Assembly: GCA_913778905.1 (NCBI GenBank)
Contig: CAJYYA010000008.1
Coordinates: 186,001-250,000, forward strand
Reading direction: 5' to 3'
Length of the DNA: 64,000 nt
From: an uncultured Naasia sp.
GTDB lineage: Bacteria > Actinomycetota > Actinomycetes > Actinomycetales > Microbacteriaceae
Both the position numbers and the translations under genes were made by a program. Shown piece by piece: positions 41,432-49,392 of the stretch. Position 1 is the first letter of the stretch; each line of letters begins with the position of its first letter. The notes under the pieces were generated by a model. It saw only the letters and a program-made list of their open reading frames with translations. It searched no databases and had not been told where the DNA came from.

Positions 41432-43588
41432 TCAAGCCTCTCGGCTGCGGAAGCGCATGATCGCTGCGCCGGCGAGCAGGGCCAGGAGGGCTCCGATCGT
41501 CAGCGGCAGGATCGGCGCGTCGACACCCGTGCTGGCCAGGAGGGGGCCACCGGCGGCGCCGCTCACGACCGCACCGCCGTTGCCGTTACCGCCCCCGCCG
41601 GGGGTGATGGGGCTGACGTAGGTGAAGCCGTCCTCGACGAGGGCGGATCCGTCATCCCCGGTCAGCACCACGTCGACGACGCCCGCGGGCCCGGCCGGAG
41701 TGATGACGGTGATGGAGGTGTCGGTGGGAGTCCCGACGATCGTGCCGGGATTGCCCCCGAAGGTGACCTCGGTCACGCCGCCCAGGTTGTCACCGACGAT
41801 GACGACCGTCGTGCCGCCGGCCGTGGGGCCCGTGGCGGGGGTGATGCTGTCCACGACGGGAGAGGCGTCGTCGACGTAGAGGTACTGTCCGCCGTCGATG
41901 ACCTCGTCGTCGCTGAAGGTGAGCTCGACGTCGACGAATCCGGCCTCACCCGCTGGGGTGACGACGACGACCTCGGTGCCGTCCTCGGAGACCGAGACGA
42001 TCGGGGCGGTGACCCCGTCGAACGTGACCTCGGTGACGTCGTTCAGAGCGTCACCGGTGATGGTGACCTCCTGGCCGCCGGCAGTGGGGCCCTGACGCGG
42101 GTCGATGTCGGTGACGACACGATCCTCGTCCGCGATGTAGCGGAAAGTACCCGGGGCGGTGATGACACGGCCGTCGGTCAGCTCGATGGTGACGGGCACT
42201 ACGCCCACGCCGGCCGGTGTGACCACGGTGACCTCGTCGCCGTCCTCCGAGACGCCGAGGACCAGAGCGACGCCGGTGCCGAAGCGGACCACGTCTGTCT
42301 CCCCGAGTCCGTCACCGGAGATGACGACGAGCGTGCCGCCCGCCTCCGGGCCGCCGGTGGGGGTGAAGCCCAGGATCGACGGAGCGACGTACTCGAAGTC
42401 GCCGGCGTCGACCTCCACGCCGGTCGAGGAGCCGACCGTCACCGGGACCGTTCCGGTGCCGGCGGGGGTGGTGACGACGACCGCGGTGTCGGAGACGGAG
42501 ACGATGTCCGCTTCCTCGTCGCCGAACGTGACCGTTGTGGTGTCGCCCAGCCCCGAGCCGCCGATGGTGACGGTGTCGCCGCCGTCCTCGCTGCCCGATC
42601 CCGGCTCGAGGCCGGTCACGGTGGGGGCGAGGTACTCGTAGGCGAGCTCTGCGGTGGCGTCGCCCGAGGTGACGACGACCGTGGCCGGGCCGAGGTCGCC
42701 GACCGGGGTCGTCGCGACGAGCGACTGGCCGGTGGGGTCGACCACGAGGCCGGTGGCGGGGGTGCCGTCGAAGGTGACGGTCGTGTCGGGCCCGAAGCCC
42801 TCGCCCGTGATGGTGACGGTCTGGCCACCGGCGGTCGGGCCCGCGGCGGGAGCGATCGCGTCGGCGACGAGCGCGACGAGGGGACGCTCGCATTCGGCGG
42901 ACGCGATCGTCACGGTGCCGTCGATGTCGACGACGGGGATCGCGAGGAGGCTGCCCGTGATCGCGATGTCGGCCACGAGGGCGGTGGCGAGGCTGGAGTC
43001 GCCGTCGCTGGTCTCGACGTTGTCGACCGAGATCGTCAGGTCGAGGCCGGTGAACTGGCCGCCCAGGGCGACGGTCGTTTCGGCTCCCAGCTCGTCCACC
43101 CCGATGTCCTGCCCCAGCACCGTGAGCCCGAGGAATTCGGTCTCGGCGCTGGGAGCTGCTCCCACGGGGCAGATCGCGGCCGCCGTCAGTGTGCCGTTGG
43201 CGGCGATGGCGTCCTCGAAGCCGAGGATGTTGACGCTGAGCCCGTCGACCGCGGCCGTCGCGGCGGACCCGGTGTTGCTGCTCGTCGCGCTCGTGTTGAC
43301 CGCGGTCGCCGAAGCGCTTGCCAGCAGCGAACCGGCGATGGACGCGTCGGCGCCGACGAGTTCGCTGGAATCGGTGCCGGCGCCCGTGACGGCGACGTCG
43401 CCGACGGTCGCGTCCACCGAGGCGGCGAGGAGCGCCAGGACTCCGGCGTCGATGTCGACGCCGAGTCCGAGCGCCGAAGCGTCGCCCGGAGCTGCGAATG
43501 CGGGTGTCGCGGAGAGGAGGCTTCCTCCCGCGATGAGCCCGGCGACGGTCGCGGCCGCCAGTGCTCGTGTTCTCTTGGTGCGGATCAT
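41432..43588 (-). CDS. Wall-anchored protein with five IPT/TIG repeats
   Basis: 718 residues from ATG 43588 (MIRTKRTRALAAATVAGLIA, a signal peptide); the longer frame to 43774 is rejected. Residues about 32-265 form an Ala/Ser-rich beta domain of the choice-of-anchor kind with two Cys (AAICPVG, SAECERPL). Then five IPT (Ig-like, plexin, transcription factor) repeats, each with the P..GP.AGG..V.I.G pattern, for example GPTAGGQTVTITGEGFG and GPEAGGTLVVISGDGLG. It ends LASTGVDAPILP, a helix and a short Arg tail: a class E sortase-type signal. Likely adhesion or matrix protein. A perfect inverted repeat lies about 150 bases upstream. Confidence 0.85.
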   Translation of the reverse strand: MIRTKRTRALAAATVAGLIAGGSLLSATPAFAAPGDASALGLGVDIDAGVLALLAASVDATVGDVAVTGAGTDSSELVGADASIAGSLLASASATAVNTSATSSNTGSAATAAVDGLSVNILGFEDAIAANGTLTAAAICPVGAAPSAETEFLGLTVLGQDIGVDELGAETTVALGGQFTGLDLTISVDNVETSDGDSSLATALVADIAITGSLLAIPVVDIDGTVTIASAECERPLVALVADAIAPAAGPTAGGQTVTITGEGFGPDTTVTFDGTPATGLVVDPTGQSLVATTPVGDLGPATVVVTSGDATAELAYEYLAPTVTGLEPGSGSEDGGDTVTIGGSGLGDTTTVTFGDEEADIVSVSDTAVVVTTPAGTGTVPVTVGSSTGVEVDAGDFEYVAPSILGFTPTGGPEAGGTLVVISGDGLGETDVVRFGTGVALVLGVSEDGDEVTVVTPAGVGVVPVTIELTDGRVITAPGTFRYIADEDRVVTDIDPRQGPTAGGQEVTITGDALNDVTEVTFDGVTAPIVSVSEDGTEVVVVTPAGEAGFVDVELTFSDDEVIDGGQYLYVDDASPVVDSITPATGPTAGGTTVVIVGDNLGGVTEVTFGGNPGTIVGTPTDTSITVITPAGPAGVVDVVLTGDDGSALVEDGFTYVSPITPGGGGNGNGGAVVSGAAGGPLLASTGVDAPILPLTIGALLALLAGAAIMRFRSREA

Positions 43589-43735
43589 CTGCTTGGTACC
43601 CCCGTGTAGGCCCTTTCGGGCACGTTGTATTTCTGCAGCGATGAATAGTCGTCGACTCGTTTCACCGGTATTCATCGACAATTCTTTGCGAATGCCAATT
43701 CCTGGCCAGTGTGACCCGCGGGGGAGTGTCAGGGC

Positions 43736-43753
43736 GTGACCCGAATGGGTCAC
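43736..43753. promoter_or_regulatory. Inverted-repeat operator upstream of the IPT-repeat gene
   Basis: GTGACCC-GAAT-GGGTCAC, a perfect 7-base inverted repeat; a half site GTGACCC recurs about 25 bases away near 43711. The 43589-43952 gap otherwise holds an A/T-richer promoter region and the terminator at 43890-43923. Confidence 0.5.
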
Positions 43754-43889
43754 AGATGAATTATGTGGCTCCAAAATCTCGCTTTGACCAGGCTAATCAC
43801 AAGTGCTACTTGGATTCGACAGGTGAATATGGGCAACTACTGGGATCGTGCGAAAAGGCCGTATCAGTAGTCGCCGAGAAAAAAGAAGT

Positions 43890-43923
43890 AGCCCCGCCGC
43901 CTGGATTATCAGGCGGCGGGGCT
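43890..43923 (-). terminator. Rho-independent terminator after tagD
   Basis: AGCCCCGCCGCCTG and CAGGCGGCGGGGCT form a perfect 14-base stem with a 6-base loop. On the minus strand it is followed by ACTTCTTTTTTCTC, a clear T tract. Confidence 0.9.
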
Positions 43924-43952
43924 TGTTCTCTCAGCGGGAATGGTCGGCGGGG

Positions 43953-44399
43953 TCAGCGGCCCGCAGGAATACGGGCTCCGGCGCTCAACGCGTCCAATGC
44001 GCCCCGCAGTCGAGTGCTCGACGTCGACATCGTGTAGGGGAAGTAGACGACCTCGACCCCCACCTTGGCGAACTCGCGCTCGAGGCGCTCGCCCTTCTCG
44101 GTGCCCCGCCAGTCGTCACCCTTGAAGAAGACGTCGAAGCGCAACTCCTCCCAGGTGTCGAGCTTGTCGGAGAGCGTCTCGGCGTGGACCTGATCGACGA
44201 AGTCGATGTGGCGCACGATCTCCATGCGCTCAGCCAGGGTGATCACGGGGGTGATGCCCTTGTTCTGCATCAGCATCTCGTCCGAGACGACGCCCGCGAT
44301 GAGGTGGTCGCAGTTCGCCTTGGCATGCTTGAGGATGTTCAGATGGCCGATGTGGAACAGGTCGAAGGCGCCTGCCGCGTACCCGACGACCCGGCTCAT
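43953..44399 (-). CDS. tagD: Glycerol-3-phosphate cytidylyltransferase family protein
   Basis: 148 residues. GAFDLFHIGHLNILKHAK contains the HIGH nucleotide-binding motif, and MSTSSTRLR corresponds to the RTxGISTT/STS region of cytidylyltransferases. FVDQVHAETLSDKLDTWEEL and FDVFFKGDDW are typical for TagD. It makes CDP-glycerol or a related CDP-polyol for teichoic-type polymers. Overlaps the stop of the upstream glycosyltransferase by four bases; third gene of the leftward operon starting at 46847. The end is longer than in TagD of Bacillus. Confidence 0.88.
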   Translation of the reverse strand: MSRVVGYAAGAFDLFHIGHLNILKHAKANCDHLIAGVVSDEMLMQNKGITPVITLAERMEIVRHIDFVDQVHAETLSDKLDTWEELRFDVFFKGDDWRGTEKGERLEREFAKVGVEVVYFPYTMSTSSTRLRGALDALSAGARIPAGR

Positions 44400-45604
44400 C
44401 GCGCACCCGCCGATACCTGCACACCGGTGCCGCGACGGGGGCCGATCCCGGCCGTGTGGGCGATGGCCCGCACGATGCGGGTCCGGTACAGCTCGGGGGA
44501 GTAGCGCAGGCGGGCGTCTTCCGCGTCCTCGATGGCGATGGCGCGGAACGTCGCCCAGCGTTCGAAGATCGTCTGCAGTGCGAGCGCCAGGTCGTCGACG
44601 TCGCCCGGGCGGACCAGGAGCGACGAGTCGAAGCCGCTGACGGCCTCGGGGAGTCCGCCGGACCGGCTCACCACGCTGGGACGCGCGGCCAGGACGGCTT
44701 CGACCGCGGTGTTGCCGAAGGGCTCATCGGTGCGGGAGGGCACGACGACCGCATCCGCCGCGTCGACGTACTCCCAGGCGTCGCTCTGCCACCCGTGGAG
44801 GCGGACGGACGCGGCGAGGCGCAGGTCGAGGACCTTCTGGCGGAGGTCCTGTTCGTACCATTCGTAGCCCGTGAACGCGTCGCCGACGATGTCGAGCTGG
44901 ATGTCCAACCCTAGGGTGCGCAGTTGAGCGACCGCGTCGATCGCCACGTCCACACCCTTGCGCGGCGACAGGCGTCCGACGTAGATGACGCGGAGAGTGC
45001 CGTCGATCGATTCGCGAGGTGCGCTGAGGTGGGTCGGGCCCACGACGCCGTTGTAGACGACGCTACCGCGGCGAGCGAGGGCCTTCGACTCGCGCCCGAG
45101 GACCTGCAGGCTGAATTCGCTGTTGGCGACCACGTCGTTAGCGAGCAGCATCGGCATTGCGAGACCGGCGCGGAGGAGCTTCGGGGCCGACTTCTCGGCT
45201 TCGTGGACGTGACCGACCACGGGGATCCCGGCGGCCCGGGCCGCCAGCGCCCAGATCGGCACGGTGAGCGTGCTCACGTAGACGACGTCGGGGCGAAGGC
45301 GGCGGAGGAACTTGTCTGCGGCGATGAGACGGGCCGGAGCTTGCACGCTCAGCTTCGCCAGGGAGAAGGGGCGAAGCAGGCTCTTACGGAGCACCGGGAT
45401 GTCGAGGATCGCGGTCTCGGCTCCGCGCGCACGAGCCTCGCGAAGAAGAGGGCCGTCGACGGGGGTCGTCAGGACCACCCGCCAGTTGGCCTCGACGAGA
45501 CCGCTGATGGTCTCGAGCATGACCCGGTCGGAGCCGTACATCTCGGCGCTCGGGTGGGCGATGAGCGCCGTGCCCACCTCGGCGGGGAAGAGGGGATCAG
45601 GCAC
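44396..45604 (-). CDS. Family 4 glycosyltransferase
   Basis: 402 residues. ALIAHPSAEMYGSDRVMLET matches GT4 proteins that begin with an AxxxYGSD motif. LRVIYVGRLSPRKGVDVAID starts the donor domain; VVVPSRTDEPFGNTAVEAVL and AARPSVVSRSGGLPE are the donor site. It overlaps the DUF1972-type glycosyltransferase by eight bases and tagD by four. Likely builds the linkage unit or backbone of a wall polymer. Confidence 0.9.
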   Translation of the reverse strand: MPDPLFPAEVGTALIAHPSAEMYGSDRVMLETISGLVEANWRVVLTTPVDGPLLREARARGAETAILDIPVLRKSLLRPFSLAKLSVQAPARLIAADKFLRRLRPDVVYVSTLTVPIWALAARAAGIPVVGHVHEAEKSAPKLLRAGLAMPMLLANDVVANSEFSLQVLGRESKALARRGSVVYNGVVGPTHLSAPRESIDGTLRVIYVGRLSPRKGVDVAIDAVAQLRTLGLDIQLDIVGDAFTGYEWYEQDLRQKVLDLRLAASVRLHGWQSDAWEYVDAADAVVVPSRTDEPFGNTAVEAVLAARPSVVSRSGGLPEAVSGFDSSLLVRPGDVDDLALALQTIFERWATFRAIAIEDAEDARLRYSPELYRTRIVRAIAHTAGIGPRRGTGVQVSAGAR

Positions 45605-46847
45605 GGGTCGACACCGCCACTCGCGACTCCTGGGGAACTTCGACCGACCAGGCGGATTCGCGTCGGCGACCGCTCGACAGACCGCGGGTGCTGTATCCGG
45701 CGGCGAGACGACGGGCGAGATCCTCGTAGCGCAGCGTCACCTCGTCCCAGTTGTAGGTGGCCTCGGCCCGGTCCTGGACGGTCGCGGAGAACGCGGCCGT
45801 CCGCATCGGGTTCGCTTCCGCATCCTCGACCGCGCGGGCCAGATCGTCGGGGGAGGAGAAGTACACCCCCGACTCCCCGGCGACCTCGCGGTTGAACACG
45901 ACGTCCCAGCCGATGACGGCGGTGCCGGCCCCCATTGCACGGAGCAGGGAGGGGTTGGTGCCGCCGACCGAGTGGCCGTGCAGGTAGGTGAACGCGCCGG
46001 TGTAGAGCTGGTCGAGCAGGTCCTGGTCCCAGACGCCTCCGAGCATCTTGATGCGCGGATCGGCGTCGGCCACGGCCTGGATGCGGTTCGTGTAGTCGGC
46101 CGAGTAGGGGGCGGATCCGACGATGACGAGCGGCTTGGTCGCGTTGCTACGGGTGTAGCCCTCGACGATGACGTCGACGTGGTTCTCGGGCTCGAAGCGC
46201 GCGACGACCAGGTGGAACCCGCCGGCCTCCAGGCCGAGCTCGGCGAGACGGTCGCTGGGGTGGTCGCGCAGCACGCGGGTGCCGTAGGTGATCAGCTCGG
46301 TCGGGATGGAGAACTCGTCGTCGTAGTAGTCGGCGATGCCCTGAGCGTCGGCGATGAGGGCGTCGGCCTGACGGACGGCCAGCTGCTCGGCGGCCCGGTA
46401 GTAGCGGCGCCCCCACTTGCCCCACTTGTCGCGCTTCCATTCGAGGCCGTCGACGTGGACGGCCGCAGCGGCGCCGCGAGCGCGGAAGAAGGGGACGAAG
46501 GGAGCGTTCGCGGCGTTGAACACGAACGCGACGTCGTGCTTGCGGGCCCCCATGAAGTGCATGGAGGACAGCGCGGTGTGGCTGATCGTCTCGACGGCCT
46601 TGGAGTGAACGGCCGGGAGGTGCACGAGCTTCATGCCCAGGTGTTCGCTCGGGCGCTCGTCGCCGACCGGTCGGCAGTAGACCGTGAGGTCGTGGCCGGC
46701 CGCGACGAGGCGCTGACCGATCTCCTCGATCGCGGTCTCGAATCCGCCGTAGGCGGCGGGAACGCCACGCGTGCCGACCATCGCGATCCGCAGAAGTGCG
46801 GTCGACGGGGTGGTGGGCTGCCGGGTGGTCGCGTGGAGCGAAGTCAC
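45597..46847 (-). CDS. DUF1972-type glycosyltransferase (GT4)
   Basis: 416 residues from GTG 46847, with AAAAGGA upstream. IAMVGTRGVPAAYGGFETAI is the signature of the DUF1972 group of rhamnosyl- and related GT4 enzymes, followed by KAVETISHTALSSMHFM. HLVVARFEPENHVDVIVEGY opens the donor domain and YLHGHSVGGTNPSLLRAMGA is the donor site. An upstream in-frame extension to 47015 reads through the G-rich leader region and is rejected. First gene of a three-gene leftward operon. Confidence 0.9.
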   Translation of the reverse strand: MTSLHATTRQPTTPSTALLRIAMVGTRGVPAAYGGFETAIEEIGQRLVAAGHDLTVYCRPVGDERPSEHLGMKLVHLPAVHSKAVETISHTALSSMHFMGARKHDVAFVFNAANAPFVPFFRARGAAAAVHVDGLEWKRDKWGKWGRRYYRAAEQLAVRQADALIADAQGIADYYDDEFSIPTELITYGTRVLRDHPSDRLAELGLEAGGFHLVVARFEPENHVDVIVEGYTRSNATKPLVIVGSAPYSADYTNRIQAVADADPRIKMLGGVWDQDLLDQLYTGAFTYLHGHSVGGTNPSLLRAMGAGTAVIGWDVVFNREVAGESGVYFSSPDDLARAVEDAEANPMRTAAFSATVQDRAEATYNWDEVTLRYEDLARRLAAGYSTRGLSSGRRRESAWSVEVPQESRVAVSTRA

Positions 46848-47341
46848 GAGGGGTGGGTTCCTTTTCAGGGATGCCCTCCCGCCGGAACCCGAGCAGGGTG
46901 CCAGCGACGTGAGCGTTGCGTTGGGGTCGTGGGTGGCGACCCCGGGGCCAGCGGGCGGACGGCGACGCACGGGGGGAGCGTCGGCCGGTCGCCATGCAGT
47001 GGCACCGGTGTGCAACCGGCGGGGGACCGGGTGCGGGCAAGCGAGTCGGTTGGCCTGATCGGGTTCCAGGCGGTCGGGTTTTCGGGGGGTTGTTTGTCCG
47101 CGCCGAAACGCTCGATCACCGCCGACGGGGGGAGTCGGTGGGGTAGGTGTCCGAACGCTGGGGGTCCGATGCGAACAGGTTCAAACCTAGTGTCCGCATT
47201 ATGGGGGACCCAATACCCCGTTCGGGGGGTCGTCACATTTTTCGACCGACTGGCCCGATCGGGGGCCTTATCGTGCTCGAAGCCCACTGCCTAGGCTGTG
47301 AGCCGCCCCTCCCCGTCTTCGATTCGAGCTGAGCAGACCCG
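46848..47341 (+). other. 494-base gap with eight G runs, divergent promoters
   Basis: Between two divergent envelope genes. The + strand carries runs of five or six G near 46972, 47019, 47088, 47127, 47160, 47203, 47224 and 47257, including ATGGGGGACCC. Apart from the promoter module at 47160-47193 and a CCTAGGCTGTG box near 47290, I see no gene; the open frames here have G/C-run composition and no binding sites. Confidence 0.5.
47160..47193 (+). promoter_or_regulatory. G-run/N23/TAGTGT promoter module
   Basis: GGGGG at 47160-47164, exactly 23 bases, then TAGTGT at 47188-47193. The same spacing is found at 49271, 55599 and 57933. Here it lies about 150 bases before the CDP-alcohol phosphotransferase gene. 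Confidence 0.5.
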
Positions 47342-48115
47342 ATGAGCAACCCGATGCACCGCCCCACGAGCCCCACGGCCCGCCCCACGGAGTCGTACCG
47401 TGAGGTCGTCGCGCGACTCGCCGCCGCGCAGAAGAAGCGGGCCCCCGGGGCCCCGGCGTACTCCATCTACGTCAACCGGCCGCTCGGACGGCTGTTCGCG
47501 GCGGCCGCCTACCGGGCCGGGCTCACTCCCAACGGTGTCACCGCCATCAGCGCCGTGGTGACCTTCGCGGGGATCATCGTGTTGGCCGCGCTGCCGGCTT
47601 CGATTCCGGTGGCGATCTTCGTGGCAGTCGCCCTCGTCGTGGGCTACGCGCTCGACTCTGCCGACGGGCAGGTCGCCCGGCTCCGCGGCGGAGGATCACT
47701 GGCGGGCGAATGGCTCGACCATGTGATCGACTGCATCAAGAACGCGAGTCTTCACCTGGCGGTCCTGATCCAGTTCTTCCGGTTCGGCGGTCTGCCGAAC
47801 GAGGCTCTTATGCTCATTCCGATCGGCTACTCCATCGTCGTGACGACGTCGTTCTTCGCGATGATCCTCAACGACCAGCTCAAGGCCGAGGCGGTGCGTC
47901 GGGGAGCCCCGTCGCCCACACCTCGCACCGGCTCGAGCCCGCTGAGGGCACTGCTCGTCCTGCCGACCGATTACGGCCTGCTGTGCGTCGTCTTCATCCT
48001 GTTGGTGGCGCCGCCCGTGTTCTTCGTGGTCTACACGCTGCTCTTCGTCGCCAACCTGGGGCATCTCGCTCTGGCTCTGCGCAAATGGTTCCGCGATATG
48101 AGCGCGCTGGGCTGA
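47342..48115 (+). CDS. CDP-alcohol phosphatidyltransferase family protein
   Basis: 257 residues. After a 55-residue N-terminus with YSIYVNRPLGRL, the motif DSADGQVARLRGGGSLAGEW followed by LDHVID matches D-G-x2-A-R-x8-G-x3-D-x3-D, the metal and CDP-alcohol site of the family. About six membrane helices. It transfers a phosphoalcohol from a CDP-alcohol to a lipid or polymer acceptor; the nearby tagD may provide the CDP-alcohol. It converges on a glycosyltransferase gene. Confidence 0.9.
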   Translation: MSNPMHRPTSPTARPTESYREVVARLAAAQKKRAPGAPAYSIYVNRPLGRLFAAAAYRAGLTPNGVTAISAVVTFAGIIVLAALPASIPVAIFVAVALVVGYALDSADGQVARLRGGGSLAGEWLDHVIDCIKNASLHLAVLIQFFRFGGLPNEALMLIPIGYSIVVTTSFFAMILNDQLKAEAVRRGAPSPTPRTGSSPLRALLVLPTDYGLLCVVFILLVAPPVFFVVYTLLFVANLGHLALALRKWFRDMSALG

Positions 48116-48134
48116 GGAGTCGCCCACCCGGAGG

Positions 48135-49154
48135 TCAGCGACCGGCGCGCCGCGTCCGTGCCCGTCGGAACGCATCACGATGTGCCGGGCCGGCGTACGA
48201 CCACTCCCGTGCGCTCAAATCCGGCCGGTCTAGTCGGGGAGCCGAGGCGACGGCGCGGATGGCCGATTCGAGGTGAGAACTCGCCAACGGCGGTGCAAAC
48301 GTGAGTACCCACCCCTCGCCCACCTCGGCGGCGAGAGCGCGGTTCACCTCGTTGTCGGGCACCAACACGGGCCGATCGACCGAGAGTGCGGCAAGCACCC
48401 CGCCCGAATTGTGCATGAACAGGTAGGGCAAGACGACGACCTGCGACGAGCTGAGCACCTCCACGAGCTCGGCGTCGTCGAGGAAATGCAGGATCGTGCG
48501 TATTCGACGGTCTTCCTGCGACGCCGCGTCCACCGCATCCCGGAGATCCGAGGAGGACGGCTTCCCCGCCACGGTCAGGGAGATGGACGGATCCGACGTC
48601 TCCTGGAACGCCGCGATGAGCTCCTCGACGCCTTTGTATCGGCGAATGAGGCCCGCGTAACCGAGTCGCCCCTCGACGGCCTCCGCGTGCGGGTACTGCT
48701 CGAACCAGTCGCGATAGTGACCGTGGGGGATGAGTGCCCAAGCCGAGCCCTCGGGGACCGGGGTCGTGCTGTTGAGGACGATCCGCAGGTCCGTCCACCG
48801 TTCGAGGAGGCCCAGGATCCAACGCTCGCGCCGCGACAGGTCGCTGGGGAGCTCGAGGTTGTGCACCGTGCGGACGAAGGCGGTTCCACTGAGGCGCATC
48901 CTGACAACAGCGGCGAGGGTCAGCACCTGGCGAGCGAGGCTCTTGAGAGGTGACGTTCCGCGGAGCAGCACTTCGGGCCAATGGAGGTGGAAGACGTCTA
49001 CGCGTGCGGTGAGGGCATGTCTCCAGCCAAACGTGGCGACCTCGAGACCCTCCGTCGCGGCGAGGCGCTCTCCGAGCATGACGATGTACGGGTTGGTCGT
49101 CGGCCGAGGACGTCGAAAAGACTCCATGACGTGTAGGGGGCGGGGGTCCGGCAT
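48135..49154 (-). CDS. Family 4-like glycosyltransferase
   Basis: 339 residues from ATG 49154 (MPDPRPLHVMESFRRPRPTT); the frame is open 63 bases further but without a better start. VFHLHWPEVLLRG is the conserved LHWPE motif of this GT subgroup, TVHNLELPSDLS follows, and LGYAGLIRRYKGVEELIAAF starts the donor domain. VVLPYLFMHNSGGVLAALSV is the donor site. The acceptor is not predictable. Single gene on the minus strand. Confidence 0.82.
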   Translation of the reverse strand: MPDPRPLHVMESFRRPRPTTNPYIVMLGERLAATEGLEVATFGWRHALTARVDVFHLHWPEVLLRGTSPLKSLARQVLTLAAVVRMRLSGTAFVRTVHNLELPSDLSRRERWILGLLERWTDLRIVLNSTTPVPEGSAWALIPHGHYRDWFEQYPHAEAVEGRLGYAGLIRRYKGVEELIAAFQETSDPSISLTVAGKPSSSDLRDAVDAASQEDRRIRTILHFLDDAELVEVLSSSQVVVLPYLFMHNSGGVLAALSVDRPVLVPDNEVNRALAAEVGEGWVLTFAPPLASSHLESAIRAVASAPRLDRPDLSAREWSYAGPAHRDAFRRARTRRAGR

Positions 49155-49270
49155 CCGGTTCTCACACGATCTCTCTCGGGGCTGAACGGGTGCCCGCGGG
49201 CTTCCAGTCTGTCGCACGACCTGGTCACATCAGTCACCCCAGAAGAGAGGGGACGCGTGCCCCCTCTTCC

Positions 49271-49304
49271 GGGGGTAGGCAGATTCTCAGGCAGCGGATA
49301 GCCT
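49271..49304 (+). promoter_or_regulatory. G-run/N23/TAGCCT promoter module
   Basis: GGGGG at 49271-49275, 23 bases, TAGCCT at 49299-49304, about 90 bases before the start of the giant LamG/PKD gene. Confidence 0.55.
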
Positions 49305-49392
49305 GACCTCACCCGCGGCACACCCATGCCGCTCACCCCCACCCATTCCGGCATCCCCGTGCCGTGCTCACCCGAAGCCGAGGCCACCCACC

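Noticed and set aside
40619-43609. Open frame of 996 codons on the plus strand across doc and the IPT-repeat gene
   Set aside because: Shadow of real minus-strand genes; runs through a terminator and promoter.
46865-47287. 140-codon minus-strand frame in the G-run gap
   Set aside because: Composition follows the G/C runs, no binding site at its start, no recognisable motif.
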